Source: Commensalibacter melissae
Lineage (GTDB): Bacteria > Pseudomonadota > Alphaproteobacteria > Acetobacterales > Acetobacteraceae
DNA: 64,000 nucleotides
NCBI RefSeq assembly: GCF_009734185.1
Contig: NZ_CP046393.1
Coordinates: 860,501 to 924,500, forward strand
Direction of reading: 5' to 3'
The notes under the pieces were generated by a model. That model ran no database searches and was not told where the DNA came from. It saw only the letters and a program-made list of their open reading frames with translations. Both the position numbers and the translations under genes were made by a program. Positions 28,918 to 38,441 of this stretch are shown here, in pieces (within the stretch, counting starts at the first letter, position 1; each line of letters starts with the position of its first letter).

Positions 28918-30174
28918 GTGATTGCGATGTCTAACCCTGTCTATTCTTTTAATATTGAGCAAATTAGAAATGATTTTCCAATTTTAAAACAAAAAATTCA
29001 CGGTAAAGATTTTGTATTCTTGGATAGTGGCGCATCAGCCCAAAAACCAATACAGGTTATTGAAGCGATGCAAAACGCCGCATATACGCAATATGCAAAT
29101 GTGCATCGAGGCATTTATGCCATGAGTGAGGCTGTTACAGATCAATATGAATCAATCCGAAAAAAAATTGCCGGTTTTTTAAATGCATTTACGTCCGATG
29201 AAGTGATTTTTACTAAAAATAGTACTGAAGCGATCAATCTTGTAGCTTTTTCCTATGGAGGTCTGATAAAAAAGGGGCAGGGTGTTTTAATAACTGAAAT
29301 GGAGCATCATGCCAATCTTGTTCCCTGGCAAATGTTGCGTGACAGATTAGGGATCCATTTATACATTGCACCGATATTGGAAAATGGTGATATCGATATA
29401 TTGGCATTTGAACAAATTTTAATTGAAAATGATATTGCATTGGTTGCTGTAACCCATATGTCCAATGTGTTGGGAACGATTAATCCAATCAAAATGCTGG
29501 CTGAGATGGCACACAAGAATGGTGCCAAAATTCTTGTTGATGGCAGTCAAGGAATTGTTCATCAATCGGTTAATGTTCAGGATCTTGATATAGATTTTTA
29601 CACTTTTACAGGACACAAACTTTACGGTCCTACGGGTATTGGCATTTTATGGGGAAAAAAAGAATGTCTGGATCAAATGCCTCCCTTTATGGGAGGAGGG
29701 GACATGATTGAGAATGTGACTTTTGAACGGTCAACCTGGGCAAAAATTCCTACTAAATTTGAAGCCGGTACTCAACCCATACTTGAGGTGATCGGTTTGG
29801 GGGCTGCAATAGATTATGTTTTATCTATCGGATATGATATTTTAATGCAGCATGATAAAAATCTGGTTGAATATGCGCTGATTAAAATGAGGAATATTCC
29901 TGGTTTATCTATATTGGGATCACCATCTGTAAGGGGAGGAGTAATCTCTTTTTCGATAAAGGATATTCATGCTCATGATATTGCAACCCTGTTGGATCAA
30001 AATGGTATCGCCATTCGTGCAGGTCAGCATTGTGCTGAACCGTTAGTGAAAAAATTTGGTTATACAAGCGTATCGCGGGCTAGTTTTGCAGTTTATACAA
30101 CTTTTGATGAGATCGATAAATTTGTGGATGGATTGAATATGATTATTGATTTTTTTCAAAGATCTAATCATTGA
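28918..30174 (+). CDS. sufS: Cysteine desulfurase SufS
   Basis: SufS is a PLP enzyme that removes sulfur from cysteine for cluster assembly. The 418-residue protein has the PLP lysine K234 in FTGHKLYGPTGIGILWG and the sulfur-accepting C372 in IAIRAGQHCAEPL, both counted from the GTG at 28918. An ATG three codons in is an alternative start. It starts three bases after the sufD stop. No sufE or sufU partner is present in the operon, so the sulfur acceptor must come from elsewhere. Confidence 0.96.
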   Translation: MIAMSNPVYSFNIEQIRNDFPILKQKIHGKDFVFLDSGASAQKPIQVIEAMQNAAYTQYANVHRGIYAMSEAVTDQYESIRKKIAGFLNAFTSDEVIFTKNSTEAINLVAFSYGGLIKKGQGVLITEMEHHANLVPWQMLRDRLGIHLYIAPILENGDIDILAFEQILIENDIALVAVTHMSNVLGTINPIKMLAEMAHKNGAKILVDGSQGIVHQSVNVQDLDIDFYTFTGHKLYGPTGIGILWGKKECLDQMPPFMGGGDMIENVTFERSTWAKIPTKFEAGTQPILEVIGLGAAIDYVLSIGYDILMQHDKNLVEYALIKMRNIPGLSILGSPSVRGGVISFSIKDIHAHDIATLLDQNGIAIRAGQHCAEPLVKKFGYTSVSRASFAVYTTFDEIDKFVDGLNMIIDFFQRSNH

Positions 30175-30202
30175 TAAAGATTTTTTACCCATAATTATAT
30201 GA

Positions 30203-30658
30203 ATGGCAGAGTTTTTTATGGATAATGTTGATCAAAAAAGGTCAGATAATATTGGAAAAGCAGTATCTACATCTGAATCTGATGTTAATCAAGAAAATAT
30301 CGAGACTTGGAAACCTGAGGATAATTCAAACCCACAGATTAACAATCCTAAGGAAGAAATTGATGAAAATGCAATTATTGATGCTGTTTCAACAATTTAT
30401 GATCCAGAAATTCCAGTTAATGTATATGACTTGGGATTAATTTACGCTATCGATTTACATGATGATGGAAAGGTGCAAGTTGAAATGACTTTAACAGCGC
30501 CCAATTGCCCAAGTGCGCAAGAATTACCCGTCATGGTTCAGCAAGCTATTGAAAAAGTTAAAGGAGTGACCGAAGTAAAGGTGGAAATTGTCTGGGACCC
30601 TCCCTGGGATCCTTCAAGAATGAGCGATGAAGCTCGACTAACCTTGAATATGTTCTGA
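30203..30658 (+). CDS. sufT: SUF-associated DUF59/MIP18-type protein (SufT)
   Basis: The 151-residue protein has a variable acidic N-terminal part (about 1-50) and a MIP18/DUF59 domain: IIDAVSTIYDPEIPVNVYDLGLIY, the TLTAPNCPSAQELP motif with the conserved Cys, and VEIVWDPPWDPSRMSDEARLTLNMF. SufT helps Fe-S maturation when cluster demand is high. It is the last gene of the operon, and a strong hairpin terminator follows 24 bases later. No sufA/iscA gene lies after it, unlike in many relatives. Confidence 0.92.
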   Translation: MAEFFMDNVDQKRSDNIGKAVSTSESDVNQENIETWKPEDNSNPQINNPKEEIDENAIIDAVSTIYDPEIPVNVYDLGLIYAIDLHDDGKVQVEMTLTAPNCPSAQELPVMVQQAIEKVKGVTEVKVEIVWDPPWDPSRMSDEARLTLNMF

Positions 30659-30681
30659 AATTTATATCGGTTTAAATTTTA

Positions 30682-30727
30682 ACTGAAGATAAATAATAAT
30701 GTTATTTATCTTCAGTTTCTTTTTTTA
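30682..30727 (+). terminator. Strong intrinsic terminator at end of suf operon
   Basis: Perfect 15-base arms ACTGAAGATAAATAA (30682-30696) and TTATTTATCTTCAGT (30702-30716) with a 5-base loop are followed by TTCTTTTTTTT. The T-run overlaps the stop end of the convergent helicase gene. Read from that side the stem is followed by AAAATTT, so termination is mainly for the plus strand. Confidence 0.93.
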
Positions 30728-32161
30728 AAGCTTACGAAACGGCGATAGCATAAAGGCAGGTACAAATTGTCCAAATCCAATAACAGGTGTATCGTTATCA
30801 ATTAATGCATGTGTTAGAGGAATACGTGGAGCAACTTCAATCAAATTCTTATTATCCGCCTTTCTAGATTTGGTTTTTTGTTGACGAGAATTTTTATTTT
30901 TAACCAATTTCTTATCTGTTGAATTATCTGTTTCTTTAGAGGTATTCATAAAATCGTTAATATCAAGAACGGGAATGGTTTCATTTATAAGTTTTTCGAT
31001 ATTTACAATTAACTCTTTTTCCTCAAGTGTTGCAAGGCTATAAGCATAACCCGTTTTTTCCGCTCTTCCTGTTCTTCCAATGCGATGCACGTAATCTTCG
31101 GGTTGAAGAGGTATATCAAAGTTGAAAACGTGCGTTAGATTTTCAACATCTATCCCTCGTGCGGCAATATCAGAACAAACGAGGAACTGAATTTTTCCAT
31201 TTTTAAAATCTTCCATCGTTTGGGTACGATGATGTTGTGCGATATCACCATGAAGAGAGGCACTTTTGAAATCATGTTTCTTCAGGGAACGAGTTAAAAT
31301 GTCAACATCTTTTTTTCTATTGCAGAATATTATCGCATTTTTTACATTTTCCTGCTGTAAAAGAGTGCGTAAAATTTTTCTTTTTTTGTTATCAGGAACG
31401 ATGATAACTTTCGATTCAATAGTTGAGGCTACTGATGAAGGTGGTGAAATAGATATTTCAATTGGATCTACAAGGAAAGAATTTGTCAATCTTTTGATTT
31501 CTAGGGGCATCGTAGCTGATAAAAGCAGGGTTTGTTTTTGTTGGGGTAAATAGGAAACAATTTTTTCAATGTCTGGGACGAAACCCATATCGAGCATACG
31601 ATCTGCCTCATCAATGACGAGTATCTGAATCTGATTGAGTAAAATTGCTCCCTGACTAAACAAATCAATCAATCGACCCGGTGTTGCAATAATAATATCG
31701 GTTCCACGTCGAAGATTTTCTTTCTGTTCAGACTGACTTTCGCCACCAACGAGTAAACTATGGGAAAATTTTACATATTTATTATATAGTTTCAGATTAT
31801 CTGCAACCTGAAGTGCCAATTCACGAGTGGGTTCTAGAATTAAAGCGCGTGGCATTCTTGCCCGTCCCTTGGACTGGGAAAGCATCTCGAGAATTGGTAA
31901 TGTGAAAGAGACGGTTTTACCGGTACCAGTTCTGGCTATCCCAACGATATCTTTTTTTTGCAAAGCCATGGGAATGACAGCTGCCTGAATTTCCGTAGGC
32001 TTGTCAAATCCTATTTTATCAATGGCTGACAAAATTGAGGGAGACAATTTGAGTTGTTCAAAAGTCTCAATTTTTTCAATCGCAAGATTTATAGATGTAT
32101 TGTTGTCAATTAATTTGTTTTTTTGTATATGAGAAGGCAAAATAAAACTTACCGTTAACAC
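30725..32161 (-). CDS. DEAD-box RNA helicase (RhlE-like)
   Basis: The 478-residue protein has all core helicase motifs: Q motif FEQLKLSPSILSAIDKIGFDKPTEIQ, motif I ARTGTGKT, Ia PTRELALQ, TPGRLIDL, motif II VIDEADRMLDMGF, motif III SAT, and motif VI HRIGRTGR. A basic, lysine-rich C-terminal tail follows (about 420-478). Such proteins unwind short RNA duplexes in ribosome assembly and RNA decay; the domain pattern is closest to RhlE. The first ~30 residues before the Q motif are unconserved, and the start codon used is GTG, so the exact start is uncertain. Confidence 0.92.
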   Translation of the reverse strand: MLTVSFILPSHIQKNKLIDNNTSINLAIEKIETFEQLKLSPSILSAIDKIGFDKPTEIQAAVIPMALQKKDIVGIARTGTGKTVSFTLPILEMLSQSKGRARMPRALILEPTRELALQVADNLKLYNKYVKFSHSLLVGGESQSEQKENLRRGTDIIIATPGRLIDLFSQGAILLNQIQILVIDEADRMLDMGFVPDIEKIVSYLPQQKQTLLLSATMPLEIKRLTNSFLVDPIEISISPPSSVASTIESKVIIVPDNKKRKILRTLLQQENVKNAIIFCNRKKDVDILTRSLKKHDFKSASLHGDIAQHHRTQTMEDFKNGKIQFLVCSDIAARGIDVENLTHVFNFDIPLQPEDYVHRIGRTGRAEKTGYAYSLATLEEKELIVNIEKLINETIPVLDINDFMNTSKETDNSTDKKLVKNKNSRQQKTKSRKADNKNLIEVAPRIPLTHALIDNDTPVIGFGQFVPAFMLSPFRKL

Positions 32162-32263
32162 TTAAAAATAATAAAAATAGCTTATTCATTTATATAATAA
32201 GAATATTGTAATTAATCAATATACTTATTTTGTTGTAAAATAGAATAACTAATAATAATTTCA

Positions 32264-32707
32264 TTAAAAATTTAATAATAAAATGTCTATTATTCCCAAA
32301 AATATAATTAATTTGAAAATATTACAAATTTTATTATAAAGATCAGTCTTAGGTCGTATAGATCGGTTTGCTTTTTGATAGGCTGACGTAAAACTATATA
32401 GATGGAAAATTATCATTAGAATAATGGTAATTATGGCGGCATAACCAGACCAGTTTACAGTTTTGTCAAAATAGTGGTGAATAAAAAGAATCAATTGACA
32501 AATCAGGATGGCAAAAGCGTTAAAACCATTAAGTTGATAAATTCTTTTCAGGTTTTGCAATAATACGGAAGATTTGAGTGTTTTATCAAGTAATCCCACT
32601 GATGATTGAACACTCAGACAATAAAAAAATATACTTCCGATCCATATGGAAAGAGCAATAGAGTTAATCGAAGTGATAATTCCCCAGTAAAAATTCATAT
32701 GAGCCAT
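32264..32707 (-). CDS. Hypothetical four-helix membrane protein
   Basis: I do not recognise this 147-residue protein with certainty. It has four hydrophobic segments, near residues 9-30, 57-78, 88-108 and 127-146. Short polar loops include SVGLLDKTLKSSVLLQNLKRIY and a basic stretch KANRSIRPKT before the last helix. The topology and the IWIGSIFFYCLSVQ segment recall small CopD/DUF4149-like membrane proteins, but key residues are not clear. It lies 102 bases upstream of the helicase gene start on the same strand. An internal ATG (fourth codon) is an alternative start. Confidence 0.6.
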   Translation of the reverse strand: MAHMNFYWGIITSINSIALSIWIGSIFFYCLSVQSSVGLLDKTLKSSVLLQNLKRIYQLNGFNAFAILICQLILFIHHYFDKTVNWSGYAAIITIILMIIFHLYSFTSAYQKANRSIRPKTDLYNKICNIFKLIIFLGIIDILLLNF

Positions 32708-32898
32708 ATTAATTCCCTAGATATTGTGGTTTCGATAGATTAAATCCGTCTTATCATTGACGTGATGATTGTTAAAATCATTCATGTCAAATAAAGGCAA
32801 AAAAAGCAATTTTTCTTTATAGTTTGTCATATTATAATCATTCGTAGTTATAATTATAAGTGATATACTTAATTCATCACATTGAAAGATATATCATT

Positions 32899-34332
32899 AT
32901 GCAATTAAAAAATGAAAAAACTAATTTGCTTCTGATAAATCCAGAAGAAATGAATCAGGTTGACAAGATCGCAATGCAATATTTGCCTGTTTTAACTTTG
33001 ATGGAAAATGCTGGATTAGCCGTTGCACGGGCAATTATGCAATTTTATAAACCTTGTAAAATACTTGTTTTATGCGGTCCTGGAAATAATGGAGGTGATG
33101 GATATGTCGTGGCACACATACTTGCCAATGAGGGATGGCCAGTTAAGGTTGCCTCTTTGAAACCTCCAGAAAAGGGAACTGATGCTTACAAGGCTTTTGT
33201 TCAATGGAATGGAGATAAAACTGATTTTAATATTCAATCTGTGAGGGATGCAGATTTAGTTGTGGATGCTGTTTTTGGTGCGGGATTATCTCGTGACATT
33301 GATGATCATATAAGTTCAGTGTTGAAAGCTGCAGATCATCTTGTTGCCATAGACATGCCCTCTGGTGTTGATGGCAAGACGGGTATAATTAGAGGTTATG
33401 CTCCCCACGCTGAATTGACCGTAACGTTTTGTAGAGCCAAAGCGGGACATTATCTTTTACCTGGACGAGAATATATAGGTAAACTTGTTATTGCAAATAT
33501 AGGTATACCAGAAAATATATTGTCAGAGCTATCAATAAATACCTGGTTGAACGAACCGGGATTATGGGAACTTCCAATTGCAGACGTTGAAGATTATAAA
33601 TATCATCGTGGCATTGTAAATGTTGTGGGAGGGGGAACGGTAACAGGAGCCGCTCGTTTATCAGCATTAGCAGCTTCTTCCTGCGGGGCTGGATTGGTGC
33701 ATATCTTTGCCTTTGGTAGCCGTGATTTATATTTGTTAACTTCACCCTGTTTTATGGTTGATGAGGGTGACTTCACTGATACCTTACAGGATAAACGAAG
33801 AAAAGTCTGGGTATGCGGGCCTGGTCTGACAGAAGATGAGGTTAAAATATCCCTAATAAATTTAATCAAGACAAATAAAACGATTGTTGCCGATGCAAGC
33901 GCTTTGACAAAAGAAAATTTTGATTTGTTGAAACAATGTGCCGTTATTACGCCTCACATAGGTGAATTTAAACGGATATTTGGTGATTTTAAAGATTGCC
34001 GGATTGAAGCGGTTAAAAAGGCAGCTAGTATTCTTAATACAGTGGTCATTCTCAAAGGTCCGGATACATTAATAGCTTCTCCCGATGGCAGGGTAGCGGT
34101 CAATTGTCATGCAAATGCACGATTGGCGACAGCAGGATCTGGGGATGTACTAACGGGAGTCATCGCGACTTTGCTTGCGTGTGGTATGGAGGTATGGGAA
34201 GCGTCTTGTGCCGCGGTCTGGATTCATGGAGAGGCAGCTTTTTTACATAACAACTCTTGGCCTAATGCAATGGACTTAATTCACAATCTTGGCAAGGCGA
34301 GAGATAATGGTCGATATCACGTGGAAAAATGA
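32899..34332 (+). CDS. nnr: Bifunctional NAD(P)HX epimerase / dehydratase
   Basis: The enzyme repairs hydrated NAD(P)H: the N-terminal YjeF_N domain epimerises NAD(P)HX, and the C-terminal carbohydrate-kinase-like domain dehydrates S-NAD(P)HX with ADP or ATP. Visible N-terminal motifs are LMENAGLAVARAI, LCGPGNNGGDGYVVA and AIDMPSGVDGKTG. In the C-terminal half are VVGGGTVTGAARLSALAA, ITPHIGEFKRIFG and the catalytic LATAGSGDVLTGVIATLLA. The ATG at 32899 is preferred; a GTG at 32860 adds 13 non-family residues. The gene stands alone, upstream of tRNA-Leu. Confidence 0.94.
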   Translation: MQLKNEKTNLLLINPEEMNQVDKIAMQYLPVLTLMENAGLAVARAIMQFYKPCKILVLCGPGNNGGDGYVVAHILANEGWPVKVASLKPPEKGTDAYKAFVQWNGDKTDFNIQSVRDADLVVDAVFGAGLSRDIDDHISSVLKAADHLVAIDMPSGVDGKTGIIRGYAPHAELTVTFCRAKAGHYLLPGREYIGKLVIANIGIPENILSELSINTWLNEPGLWELPIADVEDYKYHRGIVNVVGGGTVTGAARLSALAASSCGAGLVHIFAFGSRDLYLLTSPCFMVDEGDFTDTLQDKRRKVWVCGPGLTEDEVKISLINLIKTNKTIVADASALTKENFDLLKQCAVITPHIGEFKRIFGDFKDCRIEAVKKAASILNTVVILKGPDTLIASPDGRVAVNCHANARLATAGSGDVLTGVIATLLACGMEVWEASCAAVWIHGEAAFLHNNSWPNAMDLIHNLGKARDNGRYHVEK

Positions 34333-34418
34333 AAATAAGAAAAATTGAGTTTTGTTAAAAAAATTGTTGCCCTGCGATAGATAGTGCGTTAAATAGAAAA
34401 ACTTCAATGCACAGACGT

Positions 34419-34503
34419 GCGGATGTGGTGAAATTGGTAGACACGCTAGACTTAGAATCTAGTGGCGCAAGTCGTGGGGGTTCAAGTCCCTCCATCCGCA
34501 CCA
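34419..34503 (+). tRNA. tRNA-Leu (anticodon UAG)
   Basis: Class II tRNA with acceptor GCGGATG/CATCCGC, anticodon stem CTAGA/TCTAG with loop CTTAGAA (TAG at 34453-34455), a long variable arm (GGCGCAAGTCG region) and T arm GGGGG-TTCAAGT-CCCTC. The discriminator A and the CCA end (34501-34503) are encoded. It reads CUN codons. Confidence 0.96.
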
Positions 34504-34585
34504 AAAACGTATGATGTTAATTCCATGTGATTTTTGTGATCTGGCTGTTAAAGTGATATAAATTAATGTTAATTCTGAAACGCTC

Positions 34586-34591
34586 TATAAT
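34586..34591 (+). promoter_or_regulatory. Possible -10 element of the tig promoter
   Basis: TATAAT lies 49 bases before the proposed trigger factor start, in the gap after tRNA-Leu. A -35 at the right distance is poor (TTAATG), so the assignment rests mostly on the perfect -10 match in AT-rich DNA. Confidence 0.3.
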
Positions 34592-34634
34592 ATTAGGGTA
34601 AAATTTAATTTAGACCGAGAGGATGGCCTGGCTG

Positions 34635-35966
34635 ATGCAGGTTACTGAAACGCTTTCTGAAAGCTTAAAACGCGGCTTCAAAATCATTATTGAAGAAAAA
34701 CAACTCGCTGAAACGAGAAATCAACGATTAACAAAACTTGGACACGAGATGAATATCCCTGGTTTCAGGCCGGGAAAAGTGCCATTAACGATTGTTGAGC
34801 AACGTTATGGAGAATCTGTTCAGAATGAGGTTGTCAATGAGGCGATTTCAAATGCAGTCAGAGATACATTGAGTGAAAGAGGTCTGCGACCTGCCCGTCA
34901 ACCATCGGTCAATCTCAAAGAGGGTTATAAAAAGGGGGATGATCTGGAATTCACTTTTGAAGTTGAATTGATTCCAGACTTTGAAATTCCAGATCTTAAA
35001 GATATTCATTTGACTCGCTTAAAAGCCAAGCCAGATGAAAAATCGCTTAAATCTGCTTTTGACACAATTGCCCAACGGCAACGTGAATTTAAGGCTATTG
35101 ATGAAAAGCGGCCTGCTAAATCCGGTGATGTTCTGTCTGTTGATTTTGTGGGTAAGGTTGAAGGTGTAGCTTTTGAGGGCGGCACTGCAGAGAATGTTGA
35201 TGTTGAAATTGGTGGTAAGGGGTTTATTCCGGGATTTGCAGAACAGATTGAAGGAATGACACCAGGAGAGGAAAAAGCAATAACGGTTACTTTCCCTGAA
35301 AACTATCAGGCTGCCAATTTGGCTGGCAAGGAGGCAACATTCGATATCAAGGCAAAAATCTTAAAAGAGGCTATTGTTCCTGAAGTGAACGATGAATTTG
35401 CAACCAAACTTGGATTTGAAAATTTAGATAAACTAAAAGAAGCTGTTGAAAAGCAAATTGTTGCTGAATATGATCAGATGTCCCGTTTGAGATTGAAACG
35501 TGATATTTTGGATGTGTTGGCTGAGAAAGTTAATTTTGAATTGCCTGAAGGATTGGTTGATACAGAATTCAAGCAAATTTGGCAGCGTATTGAAAATGAC
35601 CGTAAAAATGATCTTCTTGATGAAGAAGACAAGAACAAAGACGAGGAAACTTTAAAGGCGGATTATCGCAAAATTGCAGAAAGACGTGTTCGCCTTGGAT
35701 TGCTGGTTGTTGAAATTGGAAGAGTCAATTCGATAACAATTAATGAAGACGAACTTGTTCAGGCGATGCGGGCTGAGGCAATGCGTTATCCGGGGCAAGA
35801 AAAAGAAGTTATGGAATTTTTCCAGAAAAATCCGCAGGCTGTCGAATCTATTCGCGGTCCACTATACGAGAATAAAGTTCTTGATTATATTACAGAGCTT
35901 GCCACGGTAGAGGATAAAGAGGTGAGTCCGGAAGAGCTCTCTAAGATGCCCACTGTTAAGATTTAG
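34635..35966 (+). CDS. tig: Trigger factor (ribosome-bound chaperone / PPIase)
   Basis: Trigger factor binds at the ribosome exit tunnel and protects new chains. The 443-residue protein has the N-terminal ribosome-binding domain with the signature GFRPGKVP, a central FKBP-like PPIase domain (about 155-240: GDVLSVDFVGKVEGVAFEGG, GFIPGFAEQIEGM), and a helical C-terminal chaperone domain. The start at 34635 gives the standard MQVTETLSESLKR; a longer start 12 bases upstream is less typical and sits too close to the GAGAGG site. A strong terminator follows. It heads the tig-clpP-clpX-lon proteostasis block. Confidence 0.95.
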   Translation: MQVTETLSESLKRGFKIIIEEKQLAETRNQRLTKLGHEMNIPGFRPGKVPLTIVEQRYGESVQNEVVNEAISNAVRDTLSERGLRPARQPSVNLKEGYKKGDDLEFTFEVELIPDFEIPDLKDIHLTRLKAKPDEKSLKSAFDTIAQRQREFKAIDEKRPAKSGDVLSVDFVGKVEGVAFEGGTAENVDVEIGGKGFIPGFAEQIEGMTPGEEKAITVTFPENYQAANLAGKEATFDIKAKILKEAIVPEVNDEFATKLGFENLDKLKEAVEKQIVAEYDQMSRLRLKRDILDVLAEKVNFELPEGLVDTEFKQIWQRIENDRKNDLLDEEDKNKDEETLKADYRKIAERRVRLGLLVVEIGRVNSITINEDELVQAMRAEAMRYPGQEKEVMEFFQKNPQAVESIRGPLYENKVLDYITELATVEDKEVSPEELSKMPTVKI

Positions 35967-35990
35967 GAATTTTATAGATTTTGGTATTGG

Positions 35991-36025
35991 GAATGTCTGG
36001 AAATTTTTCCAGACATTCTTTTTTT
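35991..36025 (+). terminator. Intrinsic terminator after tig
   Basis: Arms GAATGTCTGGAAA (35991-36003) and TTTCCAGACATTC (36006-36018) are perfectly complementary and are followed by seven T residues. The inner A-T pairs would open to give a normal loop. It separates tig from clpP. Confidence 0.92.
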
Positions 36026-36122
36026 GGAAAATTGAATTCTATCTTATTTTTGTTGTATTTATTTTCTTAAATTGAATAAATATACTATTATTTAATCAAA
36101 CATAAATTTGGGAAGAAAATTA

Positions 36123-36767
36123 ATGAGAGATTTCAAGTCTCTGGAAATATATGATAATACACTTGTTCCAATGGTTGTTGAACAAACGTCCAGAGGGGAA
36201 CGTGCTTTTGATATTTATTCTCGTCTGCTTAAGGAAAGAATCATTTTTCTCACGGGTCCTGTATATGATCAAGTTGCATCTTTGATTTCTGCTCAGTTAT
36301 TATATTTAGAAAGTGTAAATCCAAAAAAAGAAATTTCTTTCTATATCAACAGTCCTGGTGGTGTAGTATCGGCTGGTTTGGCAATTTATGATACGATGCA
36401 ATATATACGTTGTCCTGTGAGTACTGTCTGCATTGGTCAGGCTGCCTCAATGGGATCATTACTTTTATGTGGAGGTGAACCCAATAATCGATTTGCCTTG
36501 CCCAATGCGAGAATCATGGTTCATCAGCCTTCTGGTGGTGCGCAAGGTCAGGCAAGCGATATAGAAATTCAGGCCAAAGAAATATTGGAAATACGTAAAA
36601 AGCTTAACGAGATTTATAAATTGCATACCGGAAGAACACTAGAGGAAATTGAACAACGTCTTGAAAGAGACAGTTATATGTCACCTGAAGAGGCTAGGGA
36701 TTTTGGTATAATTGATAAGGTAGTTCAAAATCGTAATGCAGATTTGTTAAAAGAAAGTGACAAATAG
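36123..36767 (+). CDS. clpP: ATP-dependent Clp protease proteolytic subunit
   Basis: ClpP forms the double-heptamer protease chamber and works with ClpX or ClpA. The 214-residue protein has the catalytic triad S109 (GQAASMGS), H134 (IMVHQPSGG) and D183 ([11 protein letters not shown]), plus the ENSPGG-like [11 protein letters not shown]. The ATG at 36123, eight bases after GGAAG, gives a natural N-terminus with [22 protein letters not shown]; a TTG 15 bases upstream overlaps that site and is rejected. It precedes clpX by about 115 bases. Confidence 0.97.
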   Translation: MRDFKSLEIYDNTLVPMVVEQTSRGERAFDIYSRLLKERIIFLTGPVYDQVASLISAQLLYLESVNPKKEISFYINSPGGVVSAGLAIYDTMQYIRCPVSTVCIGQAASMGSLLLCGGEPNNRFALPNARIMVHQPSGGAQGQASDIEIQAKEILEIRKKLNEIYKLHTGRTLEEIEQRLERDSYMSPEEARDFGIIDKVVQNRNADLLKESDK

Positions 36768-36884
36768 TCATAATATTATTATAAGATTTCTTTAAAAATT
36801 ATCTTATTTAACTAAATAATTTATATAATGATATTTACTGGTTGGTATTTCTGACCCTGACTTTAATTGGGGGTGAAGGTTAAA

Positions 36885-38147
36885 ATGACTGATAATAAAA
36901 AAGATTCAAAAAATGCATTATATTGCTCTTTTTGCGGGAAGTCACAGCATGAGGTGCGTAAATTAATCGCAGGTCCAACCGTATTTATTTGCGATGAATG
37001 TGTCGAATTATGTATGGATATTGTGCGTGAAGAGAATAAAACGCAAATAGCAAAAAAACAAGGCAATCTACCCACTCCTAAAGAAATTTGTAAAATTTTG
37101 GATGATTATGTTATAGGACAGACAGACGCAAAAAAGGTTTTGTCCGTTGCTGTTCATAATCATTATAAACGGTTAAACCAGATCGATAAAGCTGGTGATG
37201 TGGAGATAGCTAAATCCAATATCCTGCTTATTGGACCAACCGGAACCGGTAAAACCTTGTTGGCCCAAACCCTTGCAAGAATTCTGGATGTTCCTTTTAC
37301 AATGGCAGATGCAACAACCCTGACCGAGGCAGGATATGTTGGTGAAGATGTCGAAAACATATTATTGAAATTGTTACAGGCTGCAGATTATAACGTGGAA
37401 CGGGTGCAGCGGGGTATCGTTTACATTGATGAAATTGATAAAATTTCACGTAAATCTGATAATCCTTCAATTACAAGGGATGTAAGTGGCGAAGGTGTTC
37501 AGCAAGCTCTTCTTAAGATTATGGAAGGTACTGTTGCATCTGTTCCTCCTCAAGGAGGACGGAAACATCCGCAACAGGAATTCCTGCAAGTGGATACTAC
37601 GAATATTCTCTTTATTTGTGGTGGTGCATTTGCAGGTTTGGATAAAATCATTAGTGATAGGAGTGTAGGGTACACGATTGGATTTGGTGCAGATGTAAAT
37701 TCACAAGATCATAAAGAAGTTGGGAAATTGTTTCGACAGATGGAACCCGAAGATTTGATGAAATTCGGGTTAATTCCTGAATTTATTGGAAGATTGCCCG
37801 TAATCGCTACACTTGATGATCTTGATCAAAAAGCCTTGATGAAGATACTGACTGAGCCAAAAAATGCTCTAGTAAAACAATATCAAAAACTGTTTGAAAT
37901 GGAGAACGTACAATTGCAATTTACAGAAGAAGCTATTCGAGAAATTGCTAATAAGGCTATTGAACGACAGACAGGTGCGCGTGGGTTGCGTTCAATTCTG
38001 GAAGATATTCTTTTGTCGACAATGTATGAATTGCCAGATCTTAAAGGGGTAAGCAAAGTTGTCATTAATAAAGAGGTGATTAACCATAAAGAGGAACCGG
38101 TTTATGTTTATGAGGAGATATCTCCTCATAAAGAACAAACAGCATAA
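36885..38147 (+). CDS. clpX: ATP-dependent Clp protease ATP-binding subunit ClpX
   Basis: ClpX is the AAA+ unfoldase that feeds substrates to ClpP. The 420-residue protein has an N-terminal four-Cys zinc domain ([11 protein letters not shown]... [10 protein letters not shown]), Walker [13 protein letters not shown], Walker [10 protein letters not shown], the pore-loop GYVGEDVEN and the C-terminal [14 protein letters not shown]. The ATG at 36885 follows a GAAGG site; an in-frame TTG 18 bases upstream is not favoured. A hairpin terminator follows the stop. Confidence 0.97.
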   Translation: MTDNKKDSKNALYCSFCGKSQHEVRKLIAGPTVFICDECVELCMDIVREENKTQIAKKQGNLPTPKEICKILDDYVIGQTDAKKVLSVAVHNHYKRLNQIDKAGDVEIAKSNILLIGPTGTGKTLLAQTLARILDVPFTMADATTLTEAGYVGEDVENILLKLLQAADYNVERVQRGIVYIDEIDKISRKSDNPSITRDVSGEGVQQALLKIMEGTVASVPPQGGRKHPQQEFLQVDTTNILFICGGAFAGLDKIISDRSVGYTIGFGADVNSQDHKEVGKLFRQMEPEDLMKFGLIPEFIGRLPVIATLDDLDQKALMKILTEPKNALVKQYQKLFEMENVQLQFTEEAIREIANKAIERQTGARGLRSILEDILLSTMYELPDLKGVSKVVINKEVINHKEEPVYVYEEISPHKEQTA

Positions 38148-38165
38148 ACACTTATTGTTTTATGG

Positions 38166-38194
38166 AAAAGACTCTTTTAAAAGGGTCTTTTTTA
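38166..38194 (+). terminator. Intrinsic terminator after clpX
   Basis: AAAGACTCTTTT and AAAAGGGTCTTT (38167-38190) pair with one G-T wobble and are followed by a T-run. It lies 19 bases past the clpX stop. The next ~250 bases before lon are AT-rich and contain no gene. Confidence 0.8.
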
Positions 38195-38441
38195 TTATTA
38201 TCAAAAAAGGTTGAGAAATATCTTATTTTTGATGTAAATTTTTTTTATATTAATTTATTATCTGTAATAAATCTTGATATTTAGGATTGTTTTTTACTCA
38301 TAAGGTTCAGGATAATTAATTCTGTTTATTACTTTAAAAAAAATTAATACACTGCATATATAATATTAAGATTGTAATCTTATAGAATGTGCCATCCTGG
38401 GCATTCTTACAGGATCGTCCATATAAGGAGGTCATAAATTT
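38195..38441. other. AT-rich leader region upstream of lon
   Basis: No gene is visible. Near the end, GAATGTGCC and GGGCATTC (about 38385-38407) could form an imperfect hairpin shortly before the ribosome-binding site AAGGAGGT (38425-38432). This suggests a structured 5' leader on the lon mRNA. I could not identify a convincing sigma-32 promoter by eye. Confidence 0.4.
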
